A stretch of DNA of 64,000 nucleotides from Leptodesmis sichuanensis A121 (GCF_021379005.1 NZ_CP075171.1:2294001-2358000), one strand, 5' to 3'; positions 38,618 through 47,712 are shown, numbered from the stretch's first letter. Translations and numbers: made by a program. Notes: generated by a model not told the origin, from the letters alone.

Positions 38618-39099
38618 AGGAATACCCTACACTTTAAATTTGAAGATTCATGAACTATTTCTGTTGACTTCTCTTCCAGAATCTACACCACACGATTTCT
38701 TACCTGCTGAATATAGACTTCAGGTACTTGTTTAGAATCTGAAGCAAACACTCCAAAGTCAAATATTCTGCAAGGAACGAACGTTCGCTATACTTGCAAC
38801 GTTTCTTTCAGTTAAACCTTGCCCAAGTCTGGAACTGTAGTTTTTTCGATCGGAAAACAACCGTTTTCTAGCTGGACTTGGTTTGGTTACAATCTTTACT
38901 ATTTTTCACTTAAGTGTACTGGAATTTAGCAACAACCAGGTTTGTCATTTAAAATTATTCACACTCATAACGAATACGCATTACAATTGGGTTTATGTTA
39001 GGGACTGGCGCGAAAATAAATTTCCTACAGTCAGTACATTATTTAACGACAAATCCCTTAGCGCTCTTCCATCAGCGTGCAACAAGCGTGCCAGAACAG
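38618..39099. other. Gene-free 482 bp carrying repeat A copy 3
   Basis: Only the dispersed repeat at 38812-38884 is recognised. The rest is AT-rich and has no convincing frame. It lies between the pentapeptide gene's start and the antiporter's stop. Confidence 0.55.
38812..38884. repeat. Dispersed repeat A, copy 3 (73 bp)
   Basis: Begins TTAAACCTTGCCCAAGTC and ends GCTGGACTTGGTTT; shares the central CGATCGGAAAAC with copies 1 and 2. Confidence 0.78.
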
Positions 39100-41376
39100 T
39101 CATTTAACAGAACTGAGTACTGCAACCGGACAATTGGCCTGACTCAAAATGACATCAACCCTATGACCAAAAAAGACTCGTCCTGTAATCAACCTCAAGC
39201 TGGTTCCTAACACAATCAAATCTACCTGTTCCCTATCTGCAAAGTTGAGAATTTCGCGTTCTGGGCTTCTGCCATCAAGAATTCGAAACTCTGCATTAGC
39301 CCCCAGATTAGCGGCTACTCCAACTTGATAATCCACAATTTGCTGGGCAATCTCCATGAACGGATCCAAAGTCTGCTCATCATAAAGCACATATTCTTCC
39401 TGTGGAGGACTAACGACGTGGATCAGGGTAAGTCTGGCCTGGGTTTGAGCCGCGATCGCACTGGCTACTTCTACGGCATTGGTACTGGTTTCAGAGCCGA
39501 TCGTGGGCACCAGGATATGGCGAATGGTTTGAGGAGCAATAGCGCAACTTTCTCCACTGGCGATCGGCAGATGAGATTTGACGATCAATGTGGCACAGGG
39601 GGCCTCCTGAACCACTCGATCTACCAGCAAATTAAACAACGTGCTGGGCGATCGCTGGCCTTCACTGGCTCCTAACACAATCAAGTCATATCCCCGCGCC
39701 GCTTCCTTCAAGATCAGATCAGCCCGATTTTGTCCACCCACAATTTTGCTTTGCACAAGCGTATTCTCCGGTAACTGCAAGACTGTAGCAACAGCCCGCA
39801 GTGCCTCCTCTGCTGCCGTATCTTGGAGTGTCAGAGCCTCTTTGGATGCCGGCATCTTTCCTCTCTTGCGATCGGGCATTTTATGACTGGCGACGTACAG
39901 GGTGGTAATTTCGATCGGATGCTGGTGCGCCAGATGACTGACCAATTGAGCGGCTAACTGCACATTGGGGCCACCACTGGTAGGAATGAGAACCCGATGC
40001 ACATTGTGAATGAAACTGCGACTAGCCTGTTCTTCCTGCCTTAACCGATGGGCTTCTTCTTCACCGATCGCCACTTTCGAGAGCGTCCAGCGTAACAACG
40101 GGGGAGCCATCAACGAGGTGACGATCGCCACCATTACGATAATCGAATACATTTGTTGATTCAGCACCCCCAGAGACAGACCGATCGTTGCGACAATAAT
40201 TTCCATTGCGCCTCTAGCATTCATTCCGGCTCCCATTGCCAGACTTTCCCAGTGGGATAATCCTCCCAATCGCGACCCAGCATAAGCACCAGCAAACTTG
40301 CCCACACAGGCGACGGCTAGAACTACTAAGCCAATCAGCAGCGTCTGGGGTTCCAGAAGTTGCATCAGGTTAACTTTCAACCCTGCTGTGGCAAAGAAAA
40401 TGGGGGCCAAAAAGCCTGCAGTAATGACTTCTAGCGTATGTCCTGCATCTCGATTAAAGCGTCTGGACTGGCCCACTAAAATTCCTAAGACAAAGGCACC
40501 CAGGGCCGCCTCAATGCCCAGAACATGAGTTAAAGCCGCCGCTGCAAATGCCAGAATAATGACAACAGACAGAGCCGCAGTGGCTCCTCCGATCGTGTCA
40601 TCGACCCAGCGCAAAATTTGATCCACGACGGTACGGCCAATGGTAAAGGCGATCGCCAGAAAGATTACGGCTCCCAGGACCGAGCGGAACACCGTACTCA
40701 AGTCAAAACTGCCACTGCTGGCCAGACCTGCGACTACTGACAGCAGAATCCAGCCGATCGTGTCGTCCGTCATTCCAGCAGCCAGAGTAATTTGGCCAAT
40801 ATCTCGACGAATCAGCTTTAAATCCATCAGCACTTTGGCAATCACAGGCACAGCCGAAATGCTCATGGCTGTAGCAATGAATAAGCTAAACACCATCCGC
40901 TCTGCAGGATTAGCCAGAAAATTGTCAGGTAAAAGCCAGCCCAGAGCAAATCCGGTCGTAAAGGGCACCACAATTCCGCCCAAAGAAATCAATAGAGCGG
41001 TTTTGCCTTTCCGCAAAATTAGATTCAAATCTGTTTCTAATCCAGTCACTACCAGCAGAAACAGCACTCCTAACCACGACACTACGGCCAGCAAATCAGC
41101 CTGAGCCTGACTTCTGGGAAAAACGGCAGTTTCTAGAGCCGGAAATAACCACCCCAACAGGGATGGCCCTAACAAAACTCCTGCTAACAGTTCCCCGACA
41201 ACGGGCGGCAGATTGATACGCCGCATCCATTCCCCCAGCCCACGGGCCACCAGCAACAACAGGGCCAGTTCCAACAGAATCAGCAGAAGTTCGTGGTGTC
41301 CCAGAGGTTTGATCAGGCCATTGGCGGACGATTGACTGGCCAGCAAAGGAAGTGGCCAAAAGAGTGAAAGATTCAT
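39100..41376 (-). CDS. CPA2 cation:proton antiporter with two C-terminal universal-stress domains
   Basis: 758 residues from ATG 41376 (MNLSLFWPLP); an upstream ATG at 41439 adds 21 residues. The membrane domain (about 25-430) has VVGELLAGVLLGPSLLG, ATAMSISAVPVIAKVLMDL and the DD motif in GMTDDTIGWILLS. Two USP-type domains follow (about 455-600 and 620-755), each ending in an LIVLGAS/LIVLGTS-like strand. Probably K+ or Na+ exchange regulated by nucleotide binding. An IS sits 112 bp upstream. Confidence 0.9.
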   Translation of the reverse strand: MNLSLFWPLPLLASQSSANGLIKPLGHHELLLILLELALLLLVARGLGEWMRRINLPPVVGELLAGVLLGPSLLGWLFPALETAVFPRSQAQADLLAVVSWLGVLFLLVVTGLETDLNLILRKGKTALLISLGGIVVPFTTGFALGWLLPDNFLANPAERMVFSLFIATAMSISAVPVIAKVLMDLKLIRRDIGQITLAAGMTDDTIGWILLSVVAGLASSGSFDLSTVFRSVLGAVIFLAIAFTIGRTVVDQILRWVDDTIGGATAALSVVIILAFAAAALTHVLGIEAALGAFVLGILVGQSRRFNRDAGHTLEVITAGFLAPIFFATAGLKVNLMQLLEPQTLLIGLVVLAVACVGKFAGAYAGSRLGGLSHWESLAMGAGMNARGAMEIIVATIGLSLGVLNQQMYSIIVMVAIVTSLMAPPLLRWTLSKVAIGEEEAHRLRQEEQASRSFIHNVHRVLIPTSGGPNVQLAAQLVSHLAHQHPIEITTLYVASHKMPDRKRGKMPASKEALTLQDTAAEEALRAVATVLQLPENTLVQSKIVGGQNRADLILKEAARGYDLIVLGASEGQRSPSTLFNLLVDRVVQEAPCATLIVKSHLPIASGESCAIAPQTIRHILVPTIGSETSTNAVEVASAIAAQTQARLTLIHVVSPPQEEYVLYDEQTLDPFMEIAQQIVDYQVGVAANLGANAEFRILDGRSPEREILNFADREQVDLIVLGTSLRLITGRVFFGHRVDVILSQANCPVAVLSSVK

Positions 41377-41487
41377 AGGTAGGCCAACTGATTTCGCTAT
41401 CTGCCCAACTGTGCCACATCCATACACGGATGGAAACATGGCCCCAAATTTATCCGTTGCGATCGCGCCATAGAGACATTCTGATTA

Positions 41488-42914
41488 CAGCAATTCTAAA
41501 TTCAAAAAGCTAAGAGGAATCAGCAGTTTGAGCAGGCGGGGAATCAGAGAGCATGAAATTGAGGAGATGCTGCCAACTTTCAAACCAGAGGTATTTGGTG
41601 AGCGCCAAAATATCTTGGAAAAAGCCCCTGCGCGTCCCTCGCTTGTGGCGAATCTGCTGATAGGAGAGGTCAACGAGATGCAAGACGGTATGAAAGAGGA
41701 ATGCCAAGAGATTGAGGGTGAGCAGAGTAGCAGCTAGATGGTGTTGACCATGGCCAAAGTTATGTTCGAGATGATAGCCCTTGGTCTTGAGGACGTTATG
41801 ATTTTCGTTCTCAGTCTTCCACCGACTTCTGCCAGCGCTGACCACGTGGGGCACCGTTGCGGGAGTCAGGTCGTGGTCAGTCACCCAGGCATTGGTGTAG
41901 AGGACTTTGCCGTCTGATTCGCGCACCACTGTGAGTTCACACCAGTTGACTTGCAAAGCAGGTTGGGTGTCGCGCAGCGGAATTTGATTGACATAGCGGT
42001 AGCGATAAATTTCTTTCGTGCGTTTGTTCCACTGCGCTTGTTCTAAGGTTTTGACTTCGCCGTTGGCATCCAAATAGCCCAGCCAGTCGTAGAGGGCAGG
42101 GTGCGACTGTGGCAGACACGTAAAAATAAAGCTGAGTTGATGCTGTAAGCAGTGTTCGCACAGGGGTTGATGGCTATAGAGGTCATCTCCAAGCAGGGTT
42201 ATCCCTTGAGTTCCAAACCGAGCCGCATGAGTGCTGATCCACCGTTTGGCGGCTGCCACTTCACAGTCTTGCTTCTCATGCCCATCTTGCGGGGTGACAA
42301 ACTCTGGGACTAACGCAATCACCTGCGGTTGATCAGGCGCGACAATCGCTGGCAAAATCGCCTGATGAACGTAAGTGACCTTGCCATTCTTGTGGGTTCG
42401 ACTCGAACAGTACTGACAGTGAATCTTCTGCGACTTGAAGTACTCCGTGCCATCCAATGCCACCAACAAATCTCCATTCCATTGCTGATAGGATTTGAAA
42501 TATCCCCCTCGCATCAAAGCGGCATAAACCTGGAAAAACACGGCAAACAATCCCACCGCTGCCACTTCATCCAACAAATTGCGGATTTGCGCTGAACTCG
42601 GAATCTGGGCAATCCCAAACAAACTTTGGGCGTTGTCTTTGCCCCGCTGACTTTGCATCTGCCGCTGATGCTCTAGAAACGATTCACATTGCATGAAGAA
42701 CACCGAAAACGCCCCCAAAATCCCATCGCTCAGCTTGTAGCGCGTTCCATTGCTCGGCTGTCGCGGGTCAGCAATCTGTTCCACGACTTGACGTAGATAG
42801 CTCAGCAACACAGCAAAACTCAGGGGCAGACTCTCCATGTTTCGGCTCTCGCGTAGGAATCTCTATCCTCTCTTCAGTTGTTCTTCCTGTCAAAATCTGA
42901 ATTTGGAATTGCTG
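41488..42914 (-). mobile_element. Complete IS with DDE transposase, 1427 bp
   Basis: Terminal inverted repeats CAGCAATTCTAAATTCA (left) and its partner at the right with one mismatch in 17. A 9-bp target duplication TTCTGATTA flanks it (41479-41487 and 42915-42923). One transposase gene fills the element. It is inserted in the upstream region of the CPA2 antiporter gene. Confidence 0.9.
41510..42838 (-). CDS. DDE transposase (IS4/ISNCY-like)
   Basis: 442 residues, intact. Seen: LLVALDGTEYFKSQKIHC (first catalytic Asp), ITLLGDDLYSHQPLC (second Asp), SRWKTENENHNVLKTKGYHLEHNFGHG (Glu region, YREK-like position). Family label by resemblance; IS4 superfamily versus ISNCY could not be settled. With intact ends and duplication it looks recent. 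Confidence 0.87.
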   Translation of the reverse strand: MESLPLSFAVLLSYLRQVVEQIADPRQPSNGTRYKLSDGILGAFSVFFMQCESFLEHQRQMQSQRGKDNAQSLFGIAQIPSSAQIRNLLDEVAAVGLFAVFFQVYAALMRGGYFKSYQQWNGDLLVALDGTEYFKSQKIHCQYCSSRTHKNGKVTYVHQAILPAIVAPDQPQVIALVPEFVTPQDGHEKQDCEVAAAKRWISTHAARFGTQGITLLGDDLYSHQPLCEHCLQHQLSFIFTCLPQSHPALYDWLGYLDANGEVKTLEQAQWNKRTKEIYRYRYVNQIPLRDTQPALQVNWCELTVVRESDGKVLYTNAWVTDHDLTPATVPHVVSAGRSRWKTENENHNVLKTKGYHLEHNFGHGQHHLAATLLTLNLLAFLFHTVLHLVDLSYQQIRHKRGTRRGFFQDILALTKYLWFESWQHLLNFMLSDSPPAQTADSS

Positions 42915-43138
42915 TTCTGATTACGGATTTTTGCAGAGGCAGACCAATCTCCGGATCGCCAGAATTCCAGTTTGAAGTCATGCTTCAGGATGCCAGGTAC
43001 TTCTCAAGCAGGACTCCAGGCCAGTTTAATATCTATCCTCTGGCAGAGTTTTTTTTGCACGAGAATCCCACTTAAAAAGGACTGGACACCAGAAAAAAAC
43101 GTGCTATATGTAGAGGCTACATTGAGGAGAACGGCACC

Positions 43139-43300
43139 ATGACCACTACCGCTACTAAGACCCCAAAAAGCAAATCGGCCCCCTTTCAAGGTCAAGTAAA
43201 ATCGGGCCGAACTATGCAATCGTTAGTTGCTCCAGCAGCTTTACCCATCCCTTCAGTGAGGGAGCAGGAACGCTTAAGTGACTGGGATCATTCCTCCTGA
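43139..43300 (+). CDS. Small hypothetical protein, 53 residues
   Basis: MTTTATKTPKSKSAPFQG... ending RLSDWDHSS. GAGGAG lies 9-14 nt before the ATG. No membrane segment; Thr/Lys-rich start, hydrophobic centre SLVAPAALPIPS. Not recognised. It ends 3 bp before the convergent DUF6335 gene. Supported only by start context and codon-like composition. Confidence 0.45.
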   Translation: MTTTATKTPKSKSAPFQGQVKSGRTMQSLVAPAALPIPSVREQERLSDWDHSS

Positions 43301-43303
43301 GTA

Positions 43304-43789
43304 CTAGCGCTGGTGTTCTTCATAATCTTCAGAAGATTCAGGATCTAATTCCCAACGGTGGGAGTCTCGTTCTTCCAGCATTTCACTGGTATGTAACGGC
43401 ACCCGATCGGGCGTTTGGACTCCCGCAGAAATGGCTAAATCTTCAACAACATTTTGATCGGGGGTGGGTGCGGTTCCCCCTACCGCTTCTTCGCCCACTA
43501 CTCTTGCTAGATATTGATCCACGTCCATGTCGCCTCCTGTCGGAGCTTTTTCCATAGAAGACAAGTCCTGCAGCCAGGATAAGAATCGACCAACTCCTTT
43601 ACTCTGATGCACACCTCTTGGGTCAGCCGGAGAGCGAACGGCTTGCAGCTCAGGAGAGTCATCCATCAAATCGGTTTTTGTCTCCCGCAAGCGTTCATCA
43701 TCAGAGGGAGCGATCGCATCAGGTTCAGCTTGATCTGGATTTGTGCCCCGTCTCGGATCCATATCAGGTGGATAGGATAAGTTGGTCAT
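43304..43789 (-). CDS. DUF6335-like cyanobacterial protein
   Basis: 161 residues from ATG 43789, chosen because GGAGG precedes it; the frame continues open upstream with unlikely sequence. The C-terminal VVGEEAVGGTAPTPDQNVVEDL and HRWELDPESSEDY resemble the conserved core of DUF6335. Acidic and soluble, unknown role. A universal-stress gene lies divergently 195 bp away, hinting at a stress setting. Confidence 0.7.
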   Translation of the reverse strand: MTNLSYPPDMDPRRGTNPDQAEPDAIAPSDDERLRETKTDLMDDSPELQAVRSPADPRGVHQSKGVGRFLSWLQDLSSMEKAPTGGDMDVDQYLARVVGEEAVGGTAPTPDQNVVEDLAISAGVQTPDRVPLHTSEMLEERDSHRWELDPESSEDYEEHQR

Positions 43790-43984
43790 AACCGTCCCTC
43801 CTGCTTTCTTAGTTCTATTTTCCCAACTTCTCTGATTCCTGGCGCAGTAATCCCTGCGATTGCAATCAAAAGTTGCAATTGTAGCCAGGAATACCTTCAC
43901 AAGTTCCTCATACTTTTTGCGTAAGCTGAGGATAGGAATCAGGTGCCCTATACCCTGCACCATGTTTCACCAGGGAGGTTGGAT

Positions 43985-44539
43985 ATGTTTCACAAGATTC
44001 TAGTAGCCGTCGATCGCTCCCCAATGGGTAAACAGGTGTTTGCTGAGGCCTTGTCTCTGGCGCGATCGGTGGGAGCGAGTCTGGTACTGGTGAATATTTT
44101 GTCTCTGGAGGAGGAAGAATGCCCCAATATGCCCGCGTTGATGGGGCCAAATGCGGCTTATCCAGGGGGAATCAGCAGCAGTGTGATGGAGATTTATCAA
44201 GAACTGTGGCAGTCCTATGCAGAACGGGGACTGAGGCTGTTGCGATCGCTGGCTGAGGAAGCCGCCACGGCTGGAGTGCCAACTGAGATTTTGCAGGGAA
44301 TTGGCAGTCCCGGTTCAACGCTTTGTGAGTTGGCGCAAACGGCGGGGGCAGACCTGATTGTGATGGGACGACGGCAACACTCCCGCTTAAACGAATTGCT
44401 GTTGGGGAGTACCAGTAACTACGCGCTGCACCATGCGCCCTGCTCGGTGTTGGTCGTTCAAGGTCGGCCTTCTCCATCTCCAGTTCATGCTTCAGAGCAG
44501 GTGACTTCTGTTACTCAGGAAGGAGGTGTTTTGACATGA
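43985..44539 (+). CDS. Universal stress protein (UspA family)
   Basis: 184 residues from ATG 43985, with GGAGG 7 nt upstream. One Usp domain: ILVAVDRSPMGKQVFAEAL at the start and the ATP-binding GRRQHSRLNELLLGSTSNYALHHAPCSVLVV (GX2HXGX9GS-like) at the end, with a 15-residue polar tail. Cytoplasmic nucleotide-binding stress protein. Its TGA overlaps the ATG of the next tiny gene. Confidence 0.92.
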   Translation: MFHKILVAVDRSPMGKQVFAEALSLARSVGASLVLVNILSLEEEECPNMPALMGPNAAYPGGISSSVMEIYQELWQSYAERGLRLLRSLAEEAATAGVPTEILQGIGSPGSTLCELAQTAGADLIVMGRRQHSRLNELLLGSTSNYALHHAPCSVLVVQGRPSPSPVHASEQVTSVTQEGGVLT

Positions 44540-44661
44540 TCCATCGTTCCCCGCAACCGATTGTCTGGATTATCATGCTGTGGATCCTTGCCCTGCTACT
44601 GTTACTGAGTGTGACTTTACTGACGGCTGAACCTGCGATCGCCACTGTCTTGAAATTTTGA
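44536..44661 (+). CDS. Tiny membrane protein, 41 residues
   Basis: One hydrophobic helix (WIIMLWILALLLLLSVTLL, about 11-29) with a short polar end. It starts at an ATGA overlap with the Usp gene, and GGAGG lies about 10 nt upstream, so it is translationally coupled. Not recognised. The coupling and start context are the main support. Confidence 0.6.
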   Translation: MIHRSPQPIVWIIMLWILALLLLLSVTLLTAEPAIATVLKF

Positions 44662-44771
44662 TAGAAACTGTTACAGAATCCCGGATCAAAGCTTAAGACA
44701 CCCTTGCCCTTTGGTTCAGGCGGTTACACTGGGGGTATCGAGTGTAAATGCTCTTGACGGGCATCTATGAT

Positions 44772-45140
44772 ATGTTTAAGCCCTCCCTTCCTCCAGATGA
44801 TCTTCCTCCTGCTGAAGCACTACAGAGCGATCGCGCCCTGCATCAGCAACTGGAGGAGGCAGTGAATAAGCGCTTCTATGAAGCATGTGACGGAGTTACC
44901 CAGGCGCTATTACTGAACTGTCAGTGGTTCGTCACGATTACAGCGGAAGCATTGACCTTGATCATTCATTGCCCGGACATCACGACCAACTGGCGGGTAT
45001 TGAACAACATCGTAGCCATCGGTAGCGTTTTAGCCGTCTTTTCCCCCAGTGCCCGTATCTGCGTTTGCCCACCTCCCGACAGTGGCATTCCGTTAGAAGT
45101 TCGGGTGGATGAAATTTCGGTTTATCGGGATTTGTTGTAA
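44772..45140 (+). CDS. Conserved-looking hypothetical protein
   Basis: 122 residues from ATG 44772; the frame opens at 44748. Mixed alpha/beta composition (KRFYEACDGVTQALLLNCQWFVTI ... LTLIIHCPDITTNWRVLNNI), no signal peptide, no motif I can name. It follows the Usp/tiny-protein pair by 110 bp on the same strand. Family not recognised. Confidence 0.6.
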   Translation: MFKPSLPPDDLPPAEALQSDRALHQQLEEAVNKRFYEACDGVTQALLLNCQWFVTITAEALTLIIHCPDITTNWRVLNNIVAIGSVLAVFSPSARICVCPPPDSGIPLEVRVDEISVYRDLL

Positions 45141-45212
45141 AGAGCGGGAATTGGAGATCAGGGATTGGGGATTAGGGATTAGGGATCAGGAGATTGTCAC
45201 ACACCGAATTTT

Positions 45213-45288
45213 GTAGGATATGTTAGGCGACAGCCGTAATGCATCAATACCTGCAGGAGAAGCGGTATGCTGCGTTAACATATCCTAC
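45213..45288. repeat. Long palindrome with 13-bp perfect arms
   Basis: GTAGGATATGTTA (45213-45225) and TAACATATCCTAC (45276-45288), 50 bp apart, with an inner CGACAGCCGTAATGC / GCGTTA resemblance. It is of the kind of palindromic repeat common between cyanobacterial genes, and lies just upstream of the GT2 gene. Confidence 0.75.
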
Positions 45289-45334
45289 GCTGGAATTCCG
45301 AGTGATTCAATCCGCAATCCTAAGAGGAGGGGCC

Positions 45335-46276
45335 GTGTTTTTTAGTGTGGTGATTCCCACATACAACCGCAAACCAATTTTGGAGAAATGCCTGAATGCT
45401 CTGGAGCATCAGCAGTTTGACTCGCAGTTAATCACAGAATATGAGGTGGTGGTGGTAGATGATGGCTCTACCGATCGCACGGTGGAGTGGCTGACCGCTC
45501 AGGCCCACACCTTCCCTCATGTCCGCTTGTTACAGCAAGATCACCAGGGGCCAGCCGCTGCCCGTAATCTGGGAGTGGAGCAGGCCAAGGGAGACACCAT
45601 CATTTTTATTGACAGTGATCTGGTAGTCACAGAAAAGTTTCTCCAGGCTCATGCTGAAGCCCTGCGCCAGGGTGAACAAGATTTAGGGAGCGATCGCCTC
45701 TTTACCTACGGTTGGGTGATTAATACCTGCAACTTCGATGACCCCACTTCAGAACCCTTTAAAGTGACGGATTACTCGCGGGCCTATTTTGCTACCGGAA
45801 ATGTTGCGATCGCCCGCCACTGGTTAATTCAGGCGGGTCTGTTTGATACTCGCTTTCAGTTATACGGCTGGGAAGATCTGGAACTGGGTGTGCGGCTGAA
45901 GCAATTGGGACTCAAGCTGATTAAGTGTCCGGCAGCGGTTGGCTATCATTGGCATCCCCCCTTCGCCCTTGACCAAATTCCCAAGCTAATCGACAAAGAA
46001 ATTCAGCGGGGCCGAATGGGTGTTTTGTTCTACCAGAAACACCCCACCTGGGATGTCCGGTTGATGATTCAAATGACCTGGCTGCACCGAATTTTATGGG
46101 GGGTGCTTTCCCTGGGAGGACGGCTGAACGAGCGCACTCTGGCCCCATTGCTGCAATGGCTGATCGATCGGGGCAAACCCCAACTTGCCCTTGAACTTGC
46201 TCGCATCTTCCTCAACTGGTACAACGTTCAGGGGGTTTACGCCGCCTATGCAGAAATGCGACTGGCTCACAAATAA
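45335..46276 (+). CDS. Glycosyltransferase family 2 protein
   Basis: 313 residues from GTG 45335 (FFSVVIPTYNRKP), preceded by AGGAGG. An upstream ATG at 45239 lies within the palindrome and is unlikely. GT-A fold: VVDDGSTDRTVEWL (nucleotide site), DSD metal motif in IFIDSDLVV, GWEDLELGVRLKQLG (ED base region). Likely surface or secreted glycan synthesis. Confidence 0.87.
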   Translation: MFFSVVIPTYNRKPILEKCLNALEHQQFDSQLITEYEVVVVDDGSTDRTVEWLTAQAHTFPHVRLLQQDHQGPAAARNLGVEQAKGDTIIFIDSDLVVTEKFLQAHAEALRQGEQDLGSDRLFTYGWVINTCNFDDPTSEPFKVTDYSRAYFATGNVAIARHWLIQAGLFDTRFQLYGWEDLELGVRLKQLGLKLIKCPAAVGYHWHPPFALDQIPKLIDKEIQRGRMGVLFYQKHPTWDVRLMIQMTWLHRILWGVLSLGGRLNERTLAPLLQWLIDRGKPQLALELARIFLNWYNVQGVYAAYAEMRLAHK

Positions 46277-46282
46277 GGTCGT

Positions 46283-46462
46283 TTATCGATCTTGTTCCAG
46301 AACCACGGCATCGACGACCATTTTTTGTTTATGCAGATCCACATCTGAAACAACCCAGCAGAGATAATGCTGCCATTGACTTAACACTCGCTCAATTTCT
46401 GTTTCAACGGCTACAGCGGTATCCAGTAAATCAACTTCGATAGAAATAAATCGGCCTATCAT
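46283..46462 (-). CDS. Tiny hypothetical protein C of a three-gene cluster
   Basis: 59 residues (MIGRFISIEVDLLDTAVAVE ... KMVVDAVVLEQDR). GGAG lies 8-11 nt before the ATG on the minus strand. Alternating strand/helix pattern without membrane segments. It starts 12 nt after the preceding tiny gene's stop. Not recognised. Confidence 0.6.
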   Translation of the reverse strand: MIGRFISIEVDLLDTAVAVETEIERVLSQWQHYLCWVVSDVDLHKQKMVVDAVVLEQDR

Positions 46463-46474
46463 AACCCATCTCCT

Positions 46475-46645
46475 TTAACTCGCTGCTTGAGCCACCTGGA
46501 GTACCTGATTCTCAACAGATTGGACATCTCCTGGACTCACCCCTACGAGCCAATACCCCTGGGAAGTAATACACACCAGACAACTGGTTTTGGGATCTAC
46601 TGCAAAAACAGTTAACTCTTGCTCTCCATAGTCCTGTTGGAGCAT
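46475..46645 (-). CDS. Tiny hypothetical protein B of a three-gene cluster
   Basis: 56 residues (MLQQDYGEQELTVFAVDPKT ... VLQVAQAAS). The open frame runs a little further upstream without ATG. Strand-rich centre (TSCLVCITSQGYWLVGVSPGD). No clear ribosome-binding site, so probably coupled to gene A, whose stop is 14 nt upstream. Not recognised. Confidence 0.55.
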   Translation of the reverse strand: MLQQDYGEQELTVFAVDPKTSCLVCITSQGYWLVGVSPGDVQSVENQVLQVAQAAS

Positions 46646-46659
46646 TCGATGTTGGATTG

Positions 46660-46842
46660 TCAGGATTTTGCCCGCTTTCTCAGGGAGCTAAGCATCTGAG
46701 CTTTGACTTGACTAGCCCACTCCTCAAAATCCGGCCTGCTCTGATTCTGCTGTCTGACTTGGTCAATCCAAGCCTGGAAATTGAAAAGATCTTGCTCACT
46801 TGGGGATGGTTCAGAGGGGCACTCTATTGGCTGAGAAGTCAT
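46660..46842 (-). CDS. Tiny hypothetical protein A of a three-gene cluster
   Basis: 60 residues from ATG 46842 (MTSQPIECPSEPSPSEQDLF), with GAGAGGA upstream; an in-frame ATG at 46878 adds 12 residues. Pro/Ser-rich start, then helical FQAWIDQVRQQNQSRPDFEEWASQVKAQ. Soluble; family not recognised. First gene of the cluster. Confidence 0.6.
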   Translation of the reverse strand: MTSQPIECPSEPSPSEQDLFNFQAWIDQVRQQNQSRPDFEEWASQVKAQMLSSLRKRAKS

Positions 46843-47211
46843 ACAGAATTTCCTCTCTTGGAAGCTAAAATCTGACAAAAAACGCTTCTACACAGGACTT
46901 GAGAAACGTCTTGAACGGTTGCTGCTGATACGGTTTTAGCTTATAAGATTGCTGTCGCCATTAGGTTAATGCCTGACTAAAATTTGGTAAACGCAGGTTT
47001 TAGGGCGATGCCCGAAAATAAAAGCCCTGCGATGCATTACGGCTAACGCCCATAGCGTTTCTCATCTGGTTGACTGACAAATCTCCTGAACACCCGCTGC
47101 ATCACCAGGAAATCAATTTCCTGGCTCATCGCCAAAGTCATCTAAAGACGACTGGACAAGAGTTTCAGTCCATTTGCATGGACTTGCGCCTGCTCTCTAG
47201 CTGGACTTGGT
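46843..47211. other. Gene-free 369 bp made largely of dispersed repeats
   Basis: Holds repeat B copy 2 (47119-47189) fused directly to a fragment of repeat A (47193-47215, running into the end of the WYL fragment). The remainder, 46879-47118, has no recognised feature. Confidence 0.6.
47119..47189. repeat. Dispersed repeat B, copy 2 (71 bp)
   Basis: Same as 1681-1751 apart from two substitutions. Same strand. Confidence 0.8.
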
Positions 47212-47215
47212 TTAA
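47193..47215. repeat. Dispersed repeat A, 3'-end fragment
   Basis: CTCTCTAGCTGGACTTGG followed by TTTAA matches the end of repeat A copies 1 (inverted), 2 and 3. It adjoins repeat B and overlaps the stop region of the WYL fragment. Confidence 0.7.
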
Positions 47216-47658
47216 CTGTACAACTGACTCATTAATTCCAGTTCCTGCTTCAAGCGATCGCGAATCGCTTCCGGGGATATCACTTCACAATCTTTGCCGT
47301 AGCGCAGCACTTCTCGAATGAACCAGAAGGTGCTGGTCACTCGTCGGACTACTCGTCGCACCTGGGGAGAGTCACCGAGCCATTCATTCACTTCATCCCG
47401 GTTCGTTTTACTCTGGTAAGCAAAAGCCAGCCCACGCCGTAAATGCATTTCAACCGGAATAATTGCTAACCCAGTCCGCCATGCACCGCCGATTTGAGCA
47501 ACCGAGGCATCCGTGATCCGATCCAGTCGCAGACACCAGTTATGGGCTAATTCTGGTAAATCCTGGTTGCCAGCCGTTTCCTCACACCAACAATCGAGGT
47601 ACTGGCCATTAGGAAAGGATATATCCAACCTTTTTGGGATTTTTCTTGAACACTGCAA
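47212..47658 (-). pseudogene. N-terminally truncated WYL-domain regulator
   Basis: 148 residues that begin inside a WYL domain (FPNGQYLDCWCEETAGNQDLPELAHNWCLRLDRI) and run to a normal C-terminus (FWFIREVLRYGKDCEVISPEAIR). No helix-turn-helix part is left, while intact relatives are over 300 residues. The 5' end abuts the start region of a second, intact WYL gene pointing the other way. The C-terminal half resembles CRISPR-associated WYL proteins of cyanobacteria (TIGR03985-like). Probably a remnant. Confidence 0.7.
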
Positions 47659-47712
47659 GGATTTTGCAGAGTTGTGCGGCTAAGATTGTGGGCACAATTA
47701 CCGGAAAGGCAA

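Noticed and set aside
45239-45334. Extended N-terminus of the GT2 protein starting at ATG 45239
   Set aside because: This part is the palindrome at 45213-45288 and has no GT2 resemblance; GTG 45335 has AGGAGG.
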